From Sulfurovum sp. (GTDB lineage: Bacteria; Campylobacterota; Campylobacteria; Campylobacterales; Sulfurovaceae): 9,998 bases of DNA. The notes beneath the pieces were generated by a model, which had not been told where the DNA came from, ran no database searches, and saw nothing but the letters and a program-made list of their open reading frames with translations. The position numbers and the translations under genes are program-made. The stretch's first letter is position 1; the number at the start of each line of letters is the position of its first letter. The DNA is taken from the NCBI GenBank assembly GCA_022729615.1, contig DZAQ01000044.1, forward strand, positions 1-9,998, written 5' to 3'. This document shows positions 1-7,492 of this stretch, piece by piece.

Positions 1-1227
1 ATAAGAGGGTGACATATTGATGCTGTGGTAGATGACGGTGCCGTATTTTCGGCTGTAATACTCCAAAAGAAGGCGCTGCTGAGTCGGTTCGATGGAGGGG
101 GTAAACCAGCCGTTGTTGCTCAAAACTATCATATTTTTTGGACTCCCCTCATAGAGCCGCTCACTGCATGCTTCATAGCAGATAGCGTTTCTGTAGGATG
201 CATCTCCCAGTGTGTAGTCGCTTATGGCGCTGTCTGCCACATAGTCAACCGCGTCATCAAAGAAGATGCGATTGACGATTTTCCCTAGCCATTCGGGCAG
301 CGGATTGCTCTCGCCGAAAGGGACAAGCACTACCTTGTTGGCTATGAGCATCTTTTTGTCTTTGAAGATGTAGGCGGAGTTTCGCGGTGTATCTTCTTCT
401 AGATTGAGCGATCCCAAAACGATCGTGATCGCATTTGATTTGTCTCGAAAAATCTCCAAAAGCTCATACTCTTTGTTGAGGAAAAGAGGGAGGACTGATT
501 CCGGGAAGATGATCTGTTTTTTCTTGTTGCGTATCGCATTGTCTATCTCGCTCAGTACCAAGTCGATCTGCGATTGCAGCCTAGTTGGCTCCCATTTGTC
601 ATCTATGGGTATAGATGTCGTGACAATTTGTGCGCTTTGCAGAAGCTTTGGTTCCTCTGATTTTTGGTATGTCGGCTCATAGGCAAGAAGCAAGATGAGC
701 AGAAAAACTCTTTTTTTGTAGCGGATAGTTAGCGCAAGCGCCAGCAAAACAAGTGCAAATCGCCACTTCTCGATACCAAAATAGCTCTCCACAAACATAA
801 GTTCCGGCTTGAACCAGTCAAATCCCAAAGGGTGGATGAAACTGACCGTGAGCAGGAAAAGCGCTCTGATCCAAATCGACGGAAGTTTCAATTTGAGCTC
901 TGCTGCTTGAGCCAAAAGAGCGGCGCCCCAAAAAAGCATGGCATAGACGAGCGCTACAGCCAATATACCGATCGGTATCGCCCAGGCAAATCCATACATC
1001 CGAAAACTCATCGCTATCCACCAAAACCAGAATATCCCGATAAAAAAACCGCTAAAGAGCCAACTTTTTGGATTTCCGGTCAAAAGCAGATAGAGAGCCA
1101 GCGTGGCAAGTATGGTGTTTGGCAGCGGGTGTGACCAGCCGATATCAGCCATATAGATAAATGCTGAAGCCAAAAAAGCGCCCCAAAAGCCTCTTGTTAG
1201 CTCGAAGGTGGTAAAATATCTACTCAT
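1..1227 (-). CDS. lnt: Apolipoprotein N-acyltransferase (partial, 3' end outside window)
   Basis: Lnt N-acylates the diacylglyceryl-cysteine of lipoproteins in the inner membrane, the last step of lipoprotein maturation. Reading the minus strand gives 409 codons that stay open to the window edge, so the C-terminus is missing. The first ~180 residues are a run of hydrophobic helices. A nitrilase-type domain follows, with all three catalytic residues: Glu243 in FPES, Lys298 in NKVVLVPFGE and Cys350 in AICYE, then SNNGWF. The segment after the catalytic Cys ends HSINMSPSY instead of the RATN-type motif of E. coli Lnt; this may be normal for the clade. Two in-frame ATGs exist, at 1233 and 1227. 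I chose 1227 because a GAG lies 6 bases upstream, but 1233 adds only two residues and is equally possible. The gene is divergent from yajC, an arrangement I recall from other Campylobacterota. Identity is very likely. Confidence 0.92.
   Translation of the reverse strand, partial: MSRYFTTFELTRGFWGAFLASAFIYMADIGWSHPLPNTILATLALYLLLTGNPKSWLFSGFFIGIFWFWWIAMSFRMYGFAWAIPIGILAVALVYAMLFWGAALLAQAAELKLKLPSIWIRALFLLTVSFIHPLGFDWFKPELMFVESYFGIEKWRFALVLLALALTIRYKKRVFLLILLLAYEPTYQKSEEPKLLQSAQIVTTSIPIDDKWEPTRLQSQIDLVLSEIDNAIRNKKKQIIFPESVLPLFLNKEYELLEIFRDKSNAITIVLGSLNLEEDTPRNSAYIFKDKKMLIANKVVLVPFGESNPLPEWLGKIVNRIFFDDAVDYVADSAISDYTLGDASYRNAICYEACSERLYEGSPKNMIVLSNNGWFTPSIEPTQQRLLLEYYSRKYGTVIYHSINMSPSY
1212..1217 (+). 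promoter_or_regulatory. Candidate -10 element for yajC-secDF operon
   Basis: The start codons of lnt and yajC are only about 27 bases apart, so any yajC promoter must overlap the start of lnt. TAAAAT at this position is a reasonable -10 hexamer, about 40 bases before the yajC ATG. No -35 at normal spacing is visible, which is usual for Campylobacterota housekeeping promoters. This rests on inspection only and is weak. Confidence 0.22.
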
Positions 1228-1254
1228 TTTCATCTCATTACCCAAAGGATCTCC

Positions 1255-1530
1255 ATGGAAGCCGCAGGACAGTTACTCCCACTTATACTTTTGTTTGTGA
1301 TTTTCTATTTTTTGATCATCCGGCCGCAGCAAAAACAGCAAAAAACACATCGCGAGATGGTTCAGAGTCTCACGAAGGGCGATAAGATCGTCACAACCGG
1401 AGGATTGATCGCCGAGATCGTCAAAACAGAAGAAGATTTTATCAAAATCAAACTAAATGAGACCGTGATCGTCAAGCTAGATCGCGCATATGTTGCAAAA
1501 AAGGCTGAGATCAGCAATGAAAACGCTTAA
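1255..1530 (+). CDS. yajC: Preprotein translocase subunit YajC
   Basis: YajC is a small single-pass inner-membrane protein that associates with SecDF and the SecYEG channel. The 91-residue product has one hydrophobic helix at about residues 7-23, directly followed by the family signature RPQQKQQK. A small soluble domain comes next, with [10 protein letters not shown] near residue 42 and VKLDRAYV near residue 73. The length is close to the family norm. AAAGGA at 1244-1249 lies 5 bases before the ATG and supports this start. The gene begins the plus-strand run, and its last 14 bases overlap the start of secD, which implies translational coupling. Identity is secure from motif and context. Confidence 0.95.
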   Translation: MEAAGQLLPLILLFVIFYFLIIRPQQKQQKTHREMVQSLTKGDKIVTTGGLIAEIVKTEEDFIKIKLNETVIVKLDRAYVAKKAEISNENA

Positions 1531-3082
1531 TTTTCGCATTGTCATTTTTGCCTTTGCGCTTCTTTTTGGGATCATTTTTTCTATCCCATCGCTGATACAA
1601 AGCGAAAGCGGCAAGAAGATCACCTTGGGGCTTGACCTCCAAGGGGGGCTTCATATGCTGCTTGGCGTCAAGAGTGAAGAGGCGGTTGCCTCGAAAGTCA
1701 AGTCGATCGCCTCTTCACTCAAGTATATGCTCGATGAAAAAGAGATCATCTATGATGCTCTTGCCGTCGAACATGAGAGTGTAAGTTTCGAGCTTCTTGA
1801 TAATGATGATGTCGAAAAGACCACGAAACTTATAGCCGAAGAGATCAAAGGGGTATCTCTGACGCATAACGGCTTAAATTTTGAGCTGCAGATGACTCCT
1901 GAGGAGATCGAACTGACGAAGAAAAATTCGATTTCGCAGGCTGTCGATACGATCCGAAATCGTCTTGACCAGTTTGGTCTTGCGGAACCAACCGTTGCCA
2001 GGCAGGGAGAAGATAAGATCCTTGTGGAGGTGCCGGGTATCAAGACAGCTCAAGAGGAGCAGCGTATCCGAGAACTCATCGCGAGAGCGGCACACCTGCA
2101 GATGATGGCGGTCGATGAAGAGCGCGCTATGAGGGTCACTGCGATGAGTCCGCAAGAGGCGCAAAGCCTTGGTGATGTGATCTTTCCAGATGTCAAAACC
2201 GATGAAAAGTATCTCTTGCGAGAGATCCCTATCCTTGACGGTTCGATGCTGACCGATGCCTCTGTGGGATTTGACCAAAACAACCAGCCGGTTATCAATT
2301 TCGTGCTCAACGGTCAAGGCGGACAGATATTCGGTGACTTTTCGGGCAAGAGTGTAGGCAAGCGGATGGCGATCGTGCTTGACAACAAAGTCTATTCGGC
2401 GCCCGTCATCAGAGAACGCATCGGCGGCGGTCGAGGACAGATCTCCGGAAACTTTACCGTGCCTGAAGCGCATGATTTGGCTATCGCACTACGATCGGGC
2501 GCACTGCTTGCTCCTGTCTATCTCGAAGAGAAGCGCTCTGTAGGACCCAGTTTGGGTGCGGATAGTATCAAGCAAAGCGCGATCGCTCTGGTGGCAGGTT
2601 TTGCTTTGGTCGTAGTTTTCATGATATTTTATTATAGTATGGCAGGTGTGATCGCCAACATCGCATTGGTAGCAAATATATTTTTGATCATAGCGGTGAT
2701 GGCGCTTTTCGGGGCGACACTGACACTTCCGGGAATGGCAGGTATCGTACTGACCATCGGTATGGCGGTAGATGCCAATGTCATCATCACTGAGCGCATC
2801 AGAGAGCTTCTCAGGGAAGGCAAGTCGTTGGTAAAATCGATCGAAGAGGGGTATAGTAACGCATTTACGGCGATTTTGGATGCCAACATTACCACGCTGA
2901 TCGCGGCGATTGTTTTGTATATGTATGGAACGGGTCCGATCAAGGGATTTGCATTGACGATCAGTATCGGTATCTTGGCATCGATGCTCACAGCGATTTT
3001 GGGTACACATGGGATTTATCAGTGGCTGCTTCCGAAGATCGATAGCAAAAAACTGGGCTTCTGGTTCGGGATCAAGGCATAG
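1517..3082 (+). CDS. secD: Protein translocase subunit SecD
   Basis: SecD pairs with SecF in the inner membrane and uses the proton gradient to promote release and forward movement of exported proteins on the periplasmic side. The 521-residue product has a first membrane helix at about residues 7-25 and the conserved GLDLQGG at 38-44. A large periplasmic domain follows, including [10 protein letters not shown] at 145-154, and then five membrane helices from about residue 353 to 500. [16 protein letters not shown] at 415-430 carries the conserved Asp of the transmembrane core. An upstream in-frame ATG at 1490 would add nine charged residues read from within yajC. I prefer 1517 because the protein then starts with a normal short tail before helix 1, and GAG lies about 8 bases upstream. 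The 14-base overlap with yajC suggests coupled translation. Confidence 0.97.
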   Translation: MKTLNFRIVIFAFALLFGIIFSIPSLIQSESGKKITLGLDLQGGLHMLLGVKSEEAVASKVKSIASSLKYMLDEKEIIYDALAVEHESVSFELLDNDDVEKTTKLIAEEIKGVSLTHNGLNFELQMTPEEIELTKKNSISQAVDTIRNRLDQFGLAEPTVARQGEDKILVEVPGIKTAQEEQRIRELIARAAHLQMMAVDEERAMRVTAMSPQEAQSLGDVIFPDVKTDEKYLLREIPILDGSMLTDASVGFDQNNQPVINFVLNGQGGQIFGDFSGKSVGKRMAIVLDNKVYSAPVIRERIGGGRGQISGNFTVPEAHDLAIALRSGALLAPVYLEEKRSVGPSLGADSIKQSAIALVAGFALVVVFMIFYYSMAGVIANIALVANIFLIIAVMALFGATLTLPGMAGIVLTIGMAVDANVIITERIRELLREGKSLVKSIEEGYSNAFTAILDANITTLIAAIVLYMYGTGPIKGFALTISIGILASMLTAILGTHGIYQWLLPKIDSKKLGFWFGIKA

Positions 3083-3085
3083 GAG
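3082..3085 (+). promoter_or_regulatory. Ribosome binding site of secF
   Basis: GGAG lies 6 bases before the secF ATG at 3092 and overlaps the last base of the secD TAG stop. This is good Shine-Dalgarno spacing and fits translation of secD and secF from one message. Confidence 0.7.
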
Positions 3086-3091
3086 AGGGCA

Positions 3092-4063
3092 ATGGAAGTA
3101 TTTAAATATAAAAAACCTATTGAGTTGATGAGGCTGAGCAGACGATTTGGTCTGCTCTCTTTGGCTTTAGTGCTTGCATCTTTGGTTTTGATCTTCTCGA
3201 AAGGTTTTAATTACGGGATTGATTTTGCCGGCGGAACACTAGTCCAAGTCCAATATGAGGAAAAAGCTCCGATCGATAAGATCCGAAAAGCGATCGACTC
3301 AGACAAGGCTTTTCAAGGTGCAAGCGTTACCTATTTTGGCAGCGATGATGAGGTAGTCATCCGTACCAAGGCAAGCTCTCAGACTATGGGCAAAGATTTG
3401 GGCGACCAAGTAAGCGCATTATTGCAAGAGACAGGCAAACATCAAATCCGAAGAGTCGATATGGTAGGCGCCAAAGTCGGCTCGGAGCTCAGGGAGAAGG
3501 GATTGATGGCGATGGCGCTTGCCGTTTTGGGTATCTTGATCTATGTCGCTTTCCGATTTGAGTGGCGCTTTGCAGTGGCTTCGGTGATCGCGTTGGTGCA
3601 TGATGTGACGATCGCTATGGGGGCTGTTGTGCTTTTCAATATCGAAGTGGGTCTCGATACGCTTGCGGCGATGTTGACGATCTTGGGATACTCTCTTAAC
3701 GATACGATCATTGTATTTGATAGGATCAGAGAGGGGATCAGAGATGGCAAGTCGAATGATTTTTCTGAGTTGATCGATGATTCGGTTACACGCACGCTTT
3801 CTCGTACGACATTGACATCTTTGACAACACTTTTTGTTGTTATTGTCTTGTTTTTCTTTGGGGGAGAGATCATCAAAGGGTTCAGTTTTCCTCTGATGGT
3901 GGGAATTTTAGTAGGTACCTATTCATCAATTTTTGTAGCTTCGCCTATCTTGATGTGGCTTGGATTCTCTGTTGCGGATTTTAGAGAAAAAGAGGCTGAA
4001 AAATTGAAAAATGAGCGGGAAAAAGAGAAGATGCGCGCTATGTATGAGCAGGGAACAGTTTAG
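3092..4063 (+). CDS. secF: Protein translocase subunit SecF
   Basis: SecF is the partner of SecD in the proton-driven export complex. The 323-residue product has helix 1 at about residues 19-36 and then the family motif GIDFAGGT at 42-49. A periplasmic loop contains VGAKVGSEL at 125-133, and a block of five helices runs from about 138 to 291. ALVHDV at 167-172 and GYSLNDTIIVFDRIRE at 199-214 are the conserved core motifs, and SFPLMVGILVGTYSS lies near the end. The last ~27 residues form a highly charged Lys/Glu-rich cytoplasmic tail. The gene starts 9 bases after secD. The downstream neighbour is ovoA, with no visible terminator between them. Identity is secure. Confidence 0.97.
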   Translation: MEVFKYKKPIELMRLSRRFGLLSLALVLASLVLIFSKGFNYGIDFAGGTLVQVQYEEKAPIDKIRKAIDSDKAFQGASVTYFGSDDEVVIRTKASSQTMGKDLGDQVSALLQETGKHQIRRVDMVGAKVGSELREKGLMAMALAVLGILIYVAFRFEWRFAVASVIALVHDVTIAMGAVVLFNIEVGLDTLAAMLTILGYSLNDTIIVFDRIREGIRDGKSNDFSELIDDSVTRTLSRTTLTSLTTLFVVIVLFFFGGEIIKGFSFPLMVGILVGTYSSIFVASPILMWLGFSVADFREKEAEKLKNEREKEKMRAMYEQGTV

Positions 4064-4071
4064 GGATATCC

Positions 4072-4075
4072 GGAG
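4072..4075 (+). promoter_or_regulatory. Ribosome binding site that fixes the ovoA start
   Basis: GGAG lies 8 bases before the ATG at 4084. The alternative GTG start at 4075 begins inside this GGAG and would have no usable site of its own, so the ATG is preferred. Confidence 0.6.
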
Positions 4076-4083
4076 TGTCATCT

Positions 4084-6195
4084 ATGAAACAACACCCCAT
4101 CCTGCACTCTCCTAGGCTGAGAGGTTCTGATCCCGAACAAAAAAGAGCTGAAATTAAGGAATATTTCAATCAAGTCTATACGCGCTATGAGTCACTCTTT
4201 GAGCTGCTTGCGTGCGAAGACGCCTATTACACAAAAGCCATTCCTCTGCGACACCCTTTGATCTTCTATTTTGGACATACCGCAACATTTTTTATCAATA
4301 AACTCAAATTTGCAAAAGTCATCAGCCAAAGAGTCGATCCGCGATTGGAGTCGATATTTGCGATCGGTGTGGATGAGATGAGCTGGGATGATCTCGATGA
4401 GGCGCACTATGGGTGGCCTACCGTTGAGCAGACGAAAATGTATCGCAAAAGTGTTCAAACGATTGTGAATGAGCTGATCGACAGACTGCCGCTCGCGCTT
4501 CCTATCGCTCAAGATTCACCTTGGTGGGTGATTTTGATGGGGATAGAGCATGAGAATATTCATCTTGAGACCTCTTCGGTACTGATCCGACAACTGCCTT
4601 TGGAGAGGGTGCAGCCAAATGAGTATTGGAAGCCTTATGAGTTATCGGGTGATGCGCCTCAAAATGAACTGCTCAGTCTGCCCGGCGGCAGTGTCATTTT
4701 GGGCAAGAGGAAAGAGTCAGAACTCTATGGCTGGGACAATGAATATGGATCGCACATGAGGGATATCCCGCCCTTTGCCGCTTCGAAATATTTGGTATCC
4801 AATGGAGAATATCTCGCATTTATCGAGGAGAACGGCTACAAAGAGGCGCGCTATTGGGATGATGAGGGGGATGCATGGAGGCTCTTTGCGAAGGCGGAGT
4901 ATCCGTCGTTTTGGCTTCTGCGCGATGATGTATATCTCCTGCGCACCCTCACGGCAGAAACTCCCCTGCCTCTCAATTGGCCGGTTGAAGTCAATTGTCA
5001 CGAAGCCAATGCTTTTTGCAGGTGGTTATCAGAAAAAAAATCCAAAACCATCACTCTGCCGACAGAGGATGAGTATGTGCGACTGCGTGATTATTGCGGG
5101 GTGTCGCAAAAGATGGAGCGTCAAGACCCAATTGAAGCAAACATAAACTTATCTCTCTATGCTTCATCTGTGCCGATTGACTCCTTTGCGCATGGGGATT
5201 TTTATGATGTGATCGGCAATGTGTGGCAGTGGAGCCAAACTCCTATCTATCCATTTGAGGGATTTGAAGTGCACCCGATCTATGATGACTTCACGGTGCC
5301 GACATTTGACGGCAAACACAATCTTATCAAGGGCGGCTCGTGGATCAGCTGCGGCAATCTTGCGACCCCGCAGAGTCGCTATGCCTTTCGGCGCCATTTT
5401 TTCCAGCATGCAGGATTTCGATATATTCAAAGCGATTATCAAGAGGAGGCTGCATTGAGCGGATATGAGAGCGACAGGCTTATCTCCCAATATTGCCATT
5501 TTGGCTGGGGGGAGAGTCATTTGGATGTGCCCAATTATCCGGAAAAGTGCGCCAAATTGGCATTGGATTATATGGATGGCAAGTCGAAAGGCAGGGCGTT
5601 GGATATAGGCTGCGCGATCGGTCGGAGCAGTTTTGAGCTTGCGAGAGGCTTTGAGCATGTTGTGGGGGTTGATTTTTCTGCGCGCTTTATCCAAAATGCC
5701 GAGCAGCTCAGAAGCAAAGGTCATTTGCGCTATAGGCTTACAGACGAAGGGGATTTGGATGCGTATCGTGAGGTCAGTTTGGCAGATTTTGATCTCAATA
5801 CTCTTGCTGAGAAGGTAGAATTTTGGCAGGGCGATGCCTGCAATCTCAAACCAAATCTTAAAGGGTTTGATCTCATCTTTGCCGGCAATTTGATCGATAG
5901 ACTCTATGATCCGAGGAGATTTCTCCTCTCGCTGTATGACCGTCTCAATCCGGGAGGATTGGTGATCCTCACATCGCCCTATACATGGCAAGAAGAGTCC
6001 ACGCCCAAAGAGAGATGGATCGGAGGATTCAAGAGAGATGGAGAAAACTTTACGACGCTTGACGGGCTTCGTGAGATTCTTGAACCGCAATTTGCGCTTC
6101 TTGATACGAAGGATATCCCTTTTGTGATCCGTGAAACCGCTCGAAAGTTTCAGCATTCAATTGCTCAAATGAGCGTATGGGAGAGGATCGGTTGA
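4084..6195 (+). CDS. ovoA: OvoA: 5-histidylcysteine sulfoxide synthase / thiohistidine N-methyltransferase
   Basis: OvoA is a non-haem iron enzyme. It uses oxygen to couple cysteine to the histidine imidazole, giving 5-histidylcysteine sulfoxide; its C-terminal domain methylates the later thiohistidine to ovothiol A. The 703-residue product has the full architecture. A DinB-like domain spans about 20-185, with likely iron ligands His65 (FGHTATFF) and His156 and His160 (EHENIHLE). A formylglycine-enzyme-like domain spans about 195-450, with NWPVEV, LPTEDEY, GNVWQWS (378-384), KGGSW (416-420) and HAGFRY. A SAM methyltransferase spans about 480-700, with LDIGCAIGRSSFELA (506-520), acidic Asp530 and FDLIFAGN. 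EHENIHLETSSVLIRQLP is characteristic of OvoA rather than the shorter EgtB. The length matches full-size OvoA. The gene follows secF by 20 bases and precedes the lyase gene by 2. Start chosen by RBS; GTG at 4075 is the alternative. Confidence 0.95.
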   Translation: MKQHPILHSPRLRGSDPEQKRAEIKEYFNQVYTRYESLFELLACEDAYYTKAIPLRHPLIFYFGHTATFFINKLKFAKVISQRVDPRLESIFAIGVDEMSWDDLDEAHYGWPTVEQTKMYRKSVQTIVNELIDRLPLALPIAQDSPWWVILMGIEHENIHLETSSVLIRQLPLERVQPNEYWKPYELSGDAPQNELLSLPGGSVILGKRKESELYGWDNEYGSHMRDIPPFAASKYLVSNGEYLAFIEENGYKEARYWDDEGDAWRLFAKAEYPSFWLLRDDVYLLRTLTAETPLPLNWPVEVNCHEANAFCRWLSEKKSKTITLPTEDEYVRLRDYCGVSQKMERQDPIEANINLSLYASSVPIDSFAHGDFYDVIGNVWQWSQTPIYPFEGFEVHPIYDDFTVPTFDGKHNLIKGGSWISCGNLATPQSRYAFRRHFFQHAGFRYIQSDYQEEAALSGYESDRLISQYCHFGWGESHLDVPNYPEKCAKLALDYMDGKSKGRALDIGCAIGRSSFELARGFEHVVGVDFSARFIQNAEQLRSKGHLRYRLTDEGDLDAYREVSLADFDLNTLAEKVEFWQGDACNLKPNLKGFDLIFAGNLIDRLYDPRRFLLSLYDRLNPGGLVILTSPYTWQEESTPKERWIGGFKRDGENFTTLDGLREILEPQFALLDTKDIPFVIRETARKFQHSIAQMSVWERIG

Positions 6196-6197
6196 AC

Positions 6198-7352
6198 ATG
6201 GATACCGTGGATCGAAGCGGTACGCATTCGCTCAAATGGGAGGAGCGGGAACGGAGATTCGGCTCCAAGGATATTTTGCCTCTTTGGGTCGCTGATATGG
6301 ATTTGGCATCCCCAAGCTGTGTGCGAGATGCCCTTATCGCTAGAGCGAAGCACCCCATATACGGCTATACGGTCTATCCTGACACCTATTATGGCGCGAT
6401 ATCAGGCTGGATGACGGATCGATTTGGGTGGGATATCCAAAAAGAGTGGATAGTTCCGGCAAACGGGGTCGTCTCTTCGATCAATCTCACTGTAGAGGCA
6501 CTGACAAATGTCGGTGACGGTATCATTGTGCAGACGCCCATCTATCCTCCGTTTATTCATGCGGTACAAAAACAGGGACGAAGGCTTCTTGAGAATAGAC
6601 TCCTTTATAGGGATGGAAGATACAGTATCGATTTCGAGGATTTTGAATCCAAAGCCAAAGAGGCGAAACTCTTTTTGTTCTGCTCGCCGCACAATCCTAC
6701 GACAAGAGTGTGGGATTTGGCGGAGTTGGAGCGGCTTGCGGCTCTTTGCAGAAAGTATGATATTTTGATCGTCTCTGATGAGATCCATGCCGATATCATC
6801 TACCAAAAGCACCATAATATAATGGCATCACTGGCTCCGGAGCGCACTCTGCATCTTGGCGCACCCTCCAAGAGTTTCAATATCGCCGGACTTCAGAGCT
6901 CTTTTGTGATCATTGAGGATAAAAAATTGCGCCTTGCGTACGAGAAGAGACAGCGAAGCGCCGGTTTGGGGGAGGCAAATCCTTTCGGTATCGAAGCGCT
7001 CATCGCTGCATACAGTGGCGGAAAACCTTGGCTCGAAGCGCTGAAAGCGGAATTGAAAAAAAATATTGATCTTGTCAATAGATATTTATCTGACAATTCC
7101 ATACCGATTGTGGCAGTTGAGACCGAGGCAACCTTTTTGGTCTGGCTTGATTGCCAAGGATTGGGTTATGATGATCAGGCATTGGAAGAGTTTTTTTCTC
7201 AAGAAGCCAAATTGGGACTCAATGCAGGTCGAAGTTTCGGCGAAGCCGGAAGCGGATTTATGCGCATCAATGTTGGAACTTCACAAGAGGTTTTGCAAGA
7301 GGCGATGCAAAGGCTCCATTGTGCCTGGGAAAAGAGATTCGCAGAGGATTGA
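6198..7352 (+). CDS. ovoB: PLP-dependent C-S lyase, PatB/MalY family, probable OvoB
   Basis: This is a fold-type I PLP enzyme of the MalY/PatB cystathionine beta-lyase family. Next to ovoA, the likely role is OvoB: beta-elimination of 5-histidylcysteine sulfoxide to the thiohistidine that OvoA then methylates. The 384-residue product opens with DRSGTHSLKW, typical of the family. It has PHNP at 164-167 (Asn166 contacts PLP), SDEIH at 193-197 (Asp194 contacts the PLP ring nitrogen), SKSFN at 224-228 with the Schiff-base Lys225, and Arg356 in FMRINVG for the substrate carboxylate. Two positions differ from common relatives: HNPTTR instead of HNPTGR, and GTSQ where MalY has GCPR. The ATG at 6198 is 2 bases after the ovoA stop, with AGGA at 6184-6187; ATG at 6177, inside ovoA, would add seven residues. 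Family is certain; the OvoB role is inferred from position, and a generic cystathionine beta-lyase remains possible. Confidence 0.85.
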   Translation: MDTVDRSGTHSLKWEERERRFGSKDILPLWVADMDLASPSCVRDALIARAKHPIYGYTVYPDTYYGAISGWMTDRFGWDIQKEWIVPANGVVSSINLTVEALTNVGDGIIVQTPIYPPFIHAVQKQGRRLLENRLLYRDGRYSIDFEDFESKAKEAKLFLFCSPHNPTTRVWDLAELERLAALCRKYDILIVSDEIHADIIYQKHHNIMASLAPERTLHLGAPSKSFNIAGLQSSFVIIEDKKLRLAYEKRQRSAGLGEANPFGIEALIAAYSGGKPWLEALKAELKKNIDLVNRYLSDNSIPIVAVETEATFLVWLDCQGLGYDDQALEEFFSQEAKLGLNAGRSFGEAGSGFMRINVGTSQEVLQEAMQRLHCAWEKRFAED

Positions 7353-7371
7353 TTTTGTATTTTATATACTA

Positions 7372-7387
7372 AATAATAAAAATTATT
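7372..7387. promoter_or_regulatory. AT-only inverted repeat after ovoB (possible Fur/PerR-like operator)
   Basis: AATAAT and ATTATT flank an AAAA centre, 20 bases after the ovoB stop. The composition resembles Fur- or PerR-type boxes, but the spacing is not the classic 7-1-7, and AT-rich DNA gives such repeats by chance. It has no GC core or U-tract, so it is a poor terminator. Confidence 0.18.
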
Positions 7388-7419
7388 CTTTAAGCTTTTA
7401 AATGGTACTCTTTGCTTAG

Positions 7420-7451
7420 TTGAAAAAACTATGAGTTTGAAATGTTTTAAT
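7420..7451 (+). promoter_or_regulatory. Candidate promoter of the desulforubrerythrin gene
   Basis: TTGAAA at 7420-7425 could serve as -35, and TGTTTTAAT at 7443-7451 as an extended -10. The 20-base spacer is long, but the TG extension can compensate. Transcription would start near 7458, giving a leader of about 35 bases. Judged by eye only. Confidence 0.35.
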
Positions 7452-7460
7452 AGTTTTTTC
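7422..7460. repeat. 11-bp inverted repeat upstream of the desulforubrerythrin gene
   Basis: GAAAAAACTAT at 7422-7432 is matched exactly by its reverse complement ATAGTTTTTTC at 7450-7460, with 17 bases between the arms. It lies 32 bases before the rrc start and overlaps the proposed promoter, so an operator or leader hairpin is the likeliest reading. The arms have only two GC pairs each. A T-run follows at 7466-7471, so a weak terminator for the upstream operon cannot be excluded. Confidence 0.6.
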
Positions 7461-7477
7461 TTCAATTTTTTACAATG

Positions 7478-7483
7478 AAGGAG
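7478..7483 (+). promoter_or_regulatory. Ribosome binding site that fixes the desulforubrerythrin start
   Basis: AAGGAG lies 9 bases before the ATG at 7493. The upstream in-frame ATG at 7475 directly precedes this element and has no such site, so 7493 is the better start. Confidence 0.75.
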
Positions 7484-7492
7484 AAAAACAGA

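Noticed and set aside
404..1134. Plus-strand frames of about 92-100 codons at the left end.
   Set aside because: They are antisense to lnt, whose catalytic Glu, Lys and Cys motifs are all readable on the minus strand.
1490..1516. Upstream ATG extending SecD by nine residues.
   Set aside because: The extension is read from yajC codons, is charged and does not resemble a SecD N-terminus; the ATG at 1517 has a spaced GAG and a normal N-terminal helix.
1874..3010. Long minus-strand open frames (199 and 173 codons) opposite secD.
   Set aside because: SecD is unambiguous on the other strand. The antisense translations are low-information Arg/Ser/His-rich sequence without domains.
5164..6156. A 330-codon open frame on the minus strand opposite ovoA.
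   Set aside because: It lies entirely within the clearly coding ovoA, its translation shows no recognisable family pattern, and the methyltransferase motifs are on the plus strand. It is a shadow frame.
7372..7471. Rho-independent terminator after ovoB.
   Set aside because: Both inverted repeats are almost free of GC pairs and lie in AT-rich DNA next to a likely promoter. The second repeat is followed by T-rich sequence, so weak termination is possible but not supported.
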